NCBI GenBank assembly: GCA_036504035.1
Contig: DASXVV010000014.1
Coordinates: forward strand, 1 to 64,000
Origin: Candidatus Deferrimicrobiaceae bacterium
Lineage (GTDB): Bacteria > Desulfobacterota > Deferrimicrobia > Deferrimicrobiales > Deferrimicrobiaceae
DNA: 64,000 bases
Direction of reading: 5' to 3'
Of this stretch, positions 60,799 through 64,000 are shown one piece after another. The stretch's first letter is position 1. Each line of letters starts with the position of its first letter. The translations under genes were made by a program, and so were the position numbers. The notes below the pieces were generated by a model that was not told the DNA's origin, made no database searches, and saw only the letters and a list, made by a program, of their open reading frames with translations.

Positions 60799-61065
60799 AT
60801 GCCGGCCAAGGAAAAACAGGTACCGTTCGAGGAAGCGCTCAAGTCGCTCGAGGCCGTCGTCGCCCGGCTCGAAGCAGGCGATGTCCCCCTCGAGGAATCG
60901 ATCCGGATGTTCGAGGATGGGATGGCGCTCGCCGCGACCTGCCAGAAGAGGCTCGACGAGGCCGACCGGAAGATCGAGCTGCTCCTGCGGAAGCCCGAAG
61001 GCGTCCGGGTCGAAAGCGAGGATGCGTCCGATGTGCTGGGGGGAGAAAACCGGACCGATGGCTGA
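60799..61065 (+). CDS. xseB: Exodeoxyribonuclease VII small subunit
   Basis: An 88-aa helical protein. PFEEALKSLEAVVARLE, VPLEESIRMFEDGM and CQKRLDEADRKIE are family hallmarks. The ATG at 60799 is preferred over a longer open frame. It overlaps ispA by eight bases. Confidence 0.92.
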   Translation: MPAKEKQVPFEEALKSLEAVVARLEAGDVPLEESIRMFEDGMALAATCQKRLDEADRKIELLLRKPEGVRVESEDASDVLGGENRTDG

Positions 61066-61951
61066 CGCTTCCGACGCGCTCTCCTCCCGGAAGGAAAGAA
61101 TCGAGGCGGTTCTCCCCGGTTTGTTGGCCCCGGGCGTGTGCCCGATGCCCGAGAGTCTCCGGGTCGCGGTCGAATATTCGCTGACGGCGGGCGGTAAACG
61201 GATGCGCCCGGTCGTCCTGCTGTCTGCGGGGGCGGTCGCGGGCGGCGACGAGGAGGCGATGATGCCTTTCGCGTGCGCCATCGAATACGTCCATACCTAC
61301 TCGCTGATCCACGACGATCTTCCCGCGATGGACGACGACGATTTCCGCCGCGGGCGCCCCACCTGCCACAAGGCGTTCGATGAGCCCACGGCGATCCTGG
61401 CGGGAGACGCGCTCCTGACCGAGGCGTTCCGCGCGATGGCCGAGTCGGCGCTCGCGCGCGAAGCGCCGGGGCGGTCCATGCGTGCCATCGCCGTCCTGGC
61501 GCGCGCTGCGGGGGCTTCCGGCATGGTAGGGGGACAACAGCTCGACGTGGCGGCCGAACGGAAGCCTTCCGGCTCCGCCGACGTCCTGTCGATCCACGAG
61601 GGGAAGACGGCCGCGCTTTTTTCGGCGGCCGCCGCAATGGGGGCGATCCTCGGGGGGGGAGACGACACGGTCGTCGGCCGGATGTCCCGATACGGAAAGG
61701 CGCTCGGTCTCCTGTTCCAGGTGACCGACGATATCCTCGACGAGACCGGCAGCTTCGAGGAGATGGGCAAGGCGGTCGCCAAGGACCGAGGGCGCGGGAA
61801 GGCCACCTGGCCGGTGGTCTACGGCCTCGAGGCATCGATGGCCCGCGCATCCGCGCTGGGTGACGAGGCGCTGGCGATGCTCGACGGCTTCGGCCCCGAT
61901 GCCGACCCGCTGCGGGAGATCGTCCGCAAGGTCTCCGTGCGGAGAGGATGA
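61058..61951 (+). CDS. ispA: Polyprenyl (farnesyl/geranylgeranyl) diphosphate synthase
   Basis: A 297-aa all-helical prenyltransferase. The first Asp-rich motif is HDDLPAMDDDDFRRGRP and the second is VTDDILDETGSFEEMGKA. GGKRMRPVV binds diphosphate. It condenses IPP with allylic diphosphates to make C15-C20 chains, feeding undecaprenol and quinone synthesis. A GGGGGAG stands 12 bases before the ATG. Dxs, the first enzyme of the MEP pathway, follows immediately. Confidence 0.93.
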   Translation: MADASDALSSRKERIEAVLPGLLAPGVCPMPESLRVAVEYSLTAGGKRMRPVVLLSAGAVAGGDEEAMMPFACAIEYVHTYSLIHDDLPAMDDDDFRRGRPTCHKAFDEPTAILAGDALLTEAFRAMAESALAREAPGRSMRAIAVLARAAGASGMVGGQQLDVAAERKPSGSADVLSIHEGKTAALFSAAAAMGAILGGGDDTVVGRMSRYGKALGLLFQVTDDILDETGSFEEMGKAVAKDRGRGKATWPVVYGLEASMARASALGDEALAMLDGFGPDADPLREIVRKVSVRRG

Positions 61952-61960
61952 AAGGGGATC

Positions 61961-63895
61961 ATGTCACGCTGGCTGGACGGAATCGATTCGCCTGCGGACC
62001 TGCGCAAGGTGCCCCGGGAAAAGCTGCCCGAGGTCGCCGCCGAACTGCGCGAGGCGATCGTGCAGACCGTGGCGCAAACGGGCGGCCACCTGGCCTCGAG
62101 CCTGGGCGTGGTCGAGCTGACGCTCGCGCTCCATTACCAGTTCGACAGCCCGCGTGACAGGATCGTCTGGGATGTCGGGCACCAGGCCTACGCGCACAAG
62201 ATCCTGACCGGCCGGCGCGGCCAGTTCCCGACGCTGCGCACGCTCGACGGCATCTCCGGATTCCCCCGCATCTCCGAAAGCCCGCACGACGCCTTCGGCG
62301 TCGGGCACTCGGGCACCTCGATCTCCGCGGCGCTCGGCATGGCGGCGGCGCGCGACATGTCGGGCAGGGACAACAAGGTGATCGCCGTGATCGGCGACGG
62401 GTCGCTGTCGTCCGGCCTGGCCTTCGAAGGGCTCAACGACGCGGGGCACCAGGACCGGAACCTCATCGTCGTGCTCAACGACAACGAGTGGTCGATCTCG
62501 CAAAACGTCGGGGCGCTCTCCGGCTACCTGAACAGCATTATGACCGGCCGCTTTTACACAGGGCTCCGCCGCCGGATCGAGACGTTCCTCAAGTCGCTGC
62601 CGCACGGGCAGCTCATGGCCCGCATCGGCAAGAAGGCCGAGGAGCTGGCGAAAGGCTTTATCGTCCCGGGGATCCTGTTCGAGGAGTTGGGATTCACATA
62701 CATAGGCCCCATTCCCGGGCACGGCATCGAGGATCTTCTTAGGACGTTCGAGAACCTGGCCAATCTCGAGGGGCCGCTGCTGGTGCATGTCCTGACCTCC
62801 AAGGGAAAGGGGTTTGCCCCGGCCGAGTCGAACCCCGAGTATTTCCATGGCGTAGGCAGCTTCGATCCCAAGACGGGCGAAGGCAAGGCGAGCAAGGCCG
62901 CCCCGTCCTACACCGACGTCTTCGGAGAGACGCTGGTCGAGATCGCGGCCGACAACCCCGATGTCGTGGGGATCACCGCCGCCATGTGCGGCGGGACCGG
63001 CCTGACGGCCTTCAGCGAGCGCTTCCCCGACCGGTTCTTCGACGTAGGCATCGCCGAGGGGCATGCGGTCACGTTCGCCGCGGGCCTGGCCCGCGAAGGC
63101 AAGATCCCGGTCGTCGCGATCTACTCGACCTTCCTGCAGCGGGCCTACGACCAGATCATCCACGACGTCTGCCTCCAGAACCTGCCGGTGGTTTTCGCCG
63201 TCGACCGGGGCGGCCTCGTCGGCGCCGACGGCGCGACGCACCAGGGGCTTTTCGACTTGTCTTTCCTTCGGCATATTCCCAACCTGACGGTCATGGCGCC
63301 CGGCGACGAGCATGAGTTGCCGGTGATGCTTCGCGCCGCCGTGAATTCGGGCAGGCCCGTCGCCATCCGCTTCCCGCGGGGTGCCGGCGCGGGGACGCCG
63401 AAACCCGCCGAGCCGCCGCAGCTGCACTGGGGAAAGGCCGAGCTCGCCGTCGACGGGAAAGACATTCTCATCGTCGCGATCGGCGCCACGGTCGTCCCCG
63501 CACTCTACGCGGCGTCCGAGCTCGGGCGGCGCGGCATCTCTGCCGCCGTCGTCAACACCCGATTCGTCAAGCCGCTCGACGTCGATCTCATCCTGCCGCT
63601 GGCAAACCGGATCGGGCATGTGCTGACCGTCGAGGAGAACGTCCTGGCGGGAGGTTTCGGCGCCGCCCTGCTCGAGGCGTTCGAAGAGGCCGGCACGTTC
63701 CCGCACCAGATTCGGCGGCTCGGCGTCCACGACGCTTTCGTCGAGCACGGGAGCCCGGCACAGCTTCGGGCCGCGCTGGGACTCGACGGCGATGCCATCG
63801 TCGAAGAGGCCATCCGGATGCTCGCGGGCAGCGGGAAATCGCTGTTCCCCTCGATCCTCAGCGGCATCAAGTCGCGATTCGAAAAGATTGTCTGA
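61961..63895 (+). CDS. dxs: 1-deoxy-D-xylulose-5-phosphate synthase
   Basis: A 644-aa thiamine-diphosphate enzyme. HLASSLGVVELTLALHY, IVWDVGHQAYAHKIL, VIGDGSLSSGLAFEGLN and DRGGLVGADGATHQG are typical of Dxs; the catalytic Glu is in GIAEGHAV. It makes DXP from pyruvate and glyceraldehyde 3-phosphate, the first step of isoprenoid synthesis. GAAAGGGGATC precedes the ATG. Confidence 0.96.
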   Translation: MSRWLDGIDSPADLRKVPREKLPEVAAELREAIVQTVAQTGGHLASSLGVVELTLALHYQFDSPRDRIVWDVGHQAYAHKILTGRRGQFPTLRTLDGISGFPRISESPHDAFGVGHSGTSISAALGMAAARDMSGRDNKVIAVIGDGSLSSGLAFEGLNDAGHQDRNLIVVLNDNEWSISQNVGALSGYLNSIMTGRFYTGLRRRIETFLKSLPHGQLMARIGKKAEELAKGFIVPGILFEELGFTYIGPIPGHGIEDLLRTFENLANLEGPLLVHVLTSKGKGFAPAESNPEYFHGVGSFDPKTGEGKASKAAPSYTDVFGETLVEIAADNPDVVGITAAMCGGTGLTAFSERFPDRFFDVGIAEGHAVTFAAGLAREGKIPVVAIYSTFLQRAYDQIIHDVCLQNLPVVFAVDRGGLVGADGATHQGLFDLSFLRHIPNLTVMAPGDEHELPVMLRAAVNSGRPVAIRFPRGAGAGTPKPAEPPQLHWGKAELAVDGKDILIVAIGATVVPALYAASELGRRGISAAVVNTRFVKPLDVDLILPLANRIGHVLTVEENVLAGGFGAALLEAFEEAGTFPHQIRRLGVHDAFVEHGSPAQLRAALGLDGDAIVEEAIRMLAGSGKSLFPSILSGIKSRFEKIV

Positions 63896-64000
63896 TCCCC
63901 AAAAGACGAAGGCTCCCCGCGCGCGACTCGACGTGGCGCTGGTTGACCATGGGCTTGCCGAGACGCGCGCGAAGGCGCAGGCGCTGATCCTGGCCGGTCG
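63888..64000 (+). CDS. tlyA: TlyA-type rRNA methyltransferase, N-terminal fragment
   Basis: The first 37 codons of a gene cut by the window end. RLDVALVDHGLAETRAKAQA is an S4 RNA-binding domain, which opens the TlyA/hemolysin-A family of 2'-O-rRNA methyltransferases. The TTG at 63888, overlapping the end of dxs by eight bases, is a possible start; the only strong evidence begins at codon 63924. The methyltransferase domain is outside the window. Confidence 0.65.
   Translation, partial: MSDPQKTKAPRARLDVALVDHGLAETRAKAQALILAG

Overview
The window is a GC-rich chromosomal stretch of an anaerobic, deltaproteobacterial-type Gram-negative bacterium (Desulfobacterota/Desulfuromonadota in the broad sense). 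This is inferred from gene content: a ten-haem c-type cytochrome, an NfnAB/SudAB-type reductase, a short cobalamin methionine synthase, a 2-hydroxyglutaryl-CoA-dehydratase-family protein, several B12-binding-type radical SAM enzymes, and the order ftsE-ftsX-envC-like-ctpA-xseA-M23-xseB-ispA-dxs-tlyA. I could not check the species. No tRNA, rRNA, IS element, phage gene or CRISPR array was seen.

Region 1 (1-16.3 kb) begins with the end of a lipoyl/biotin-hairpin protein and a strong terminator. It then holds five TMTC-like membrane glycosyltransferases with TPR tails (362-2389, 3597-5261, 5258-7147, 7152-9227, 14540-16312). Among them lie a periplasmic TPR protein, an ALG5-like polyprenyl-phosphate glycosyltransferase (minus strand), a membrane-fused spermidine-synthase-like protein, and a Thr-rich six-repeat NHL lipoprotein. 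A reasonable inference is a surface or periplasmic glycosylation locus fed by a lipid-linked sugar donor.

Region 2 (16.3-25 kb) has two B12-binding-type radical SAM proteins and three further polytopic GT-C-like proteins. Two of these (17794-19776 and 21357-23297) are clear paralogues that share an unrecognised C-terminal soluble domain.

Region 3 (25-33 kb, minus strand) is a tightly coupled eight-gene sugar operon. In transcription order it encodes an NAD-dependent epimerase, a HddC-like nucleotidyltransferase, a HddA-like heptose kinase, a radical SAM enzyme, a split transketolase (N and C halves), a GT2, and a DegT-fold enzyme. The DegT enzyme has His in place of the PLP lysine and carries a Cys cluster, as in ColD/E1-type sugar 3-dehydrases. 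I regard this as the best candidate for an undescribed pathway.

Region 4 (33-46 kb) encodes export and electron-transfer functions: an M6-type metalloprotease with a CFI-box C-terminus, an outer-membrane beta-barrel, a CsgG/TolB-like lipoprotein with a coiled coil and an Ala/Pro tail, a SurA-like lipoprotein, an NHL protein, a TlpA-like thioredoxin, a thioredoxin/ten-haem fusion, and a membrane sensor ending in a degenerate GGDEF domain.

Region 5 (46-64 kb) is mostly housekeeping: engB, nfnAB, an orphan HgdB-like protein, murI-metH, a degenerate ftsE with ftsX and an EnvC-like amidase activator, ctpA, xseA, an M23 peptidase, xseB, ispA, dxs and the start of tlyA. Most genes overlap by 1-8 bases or lie within 30 bases of each other.
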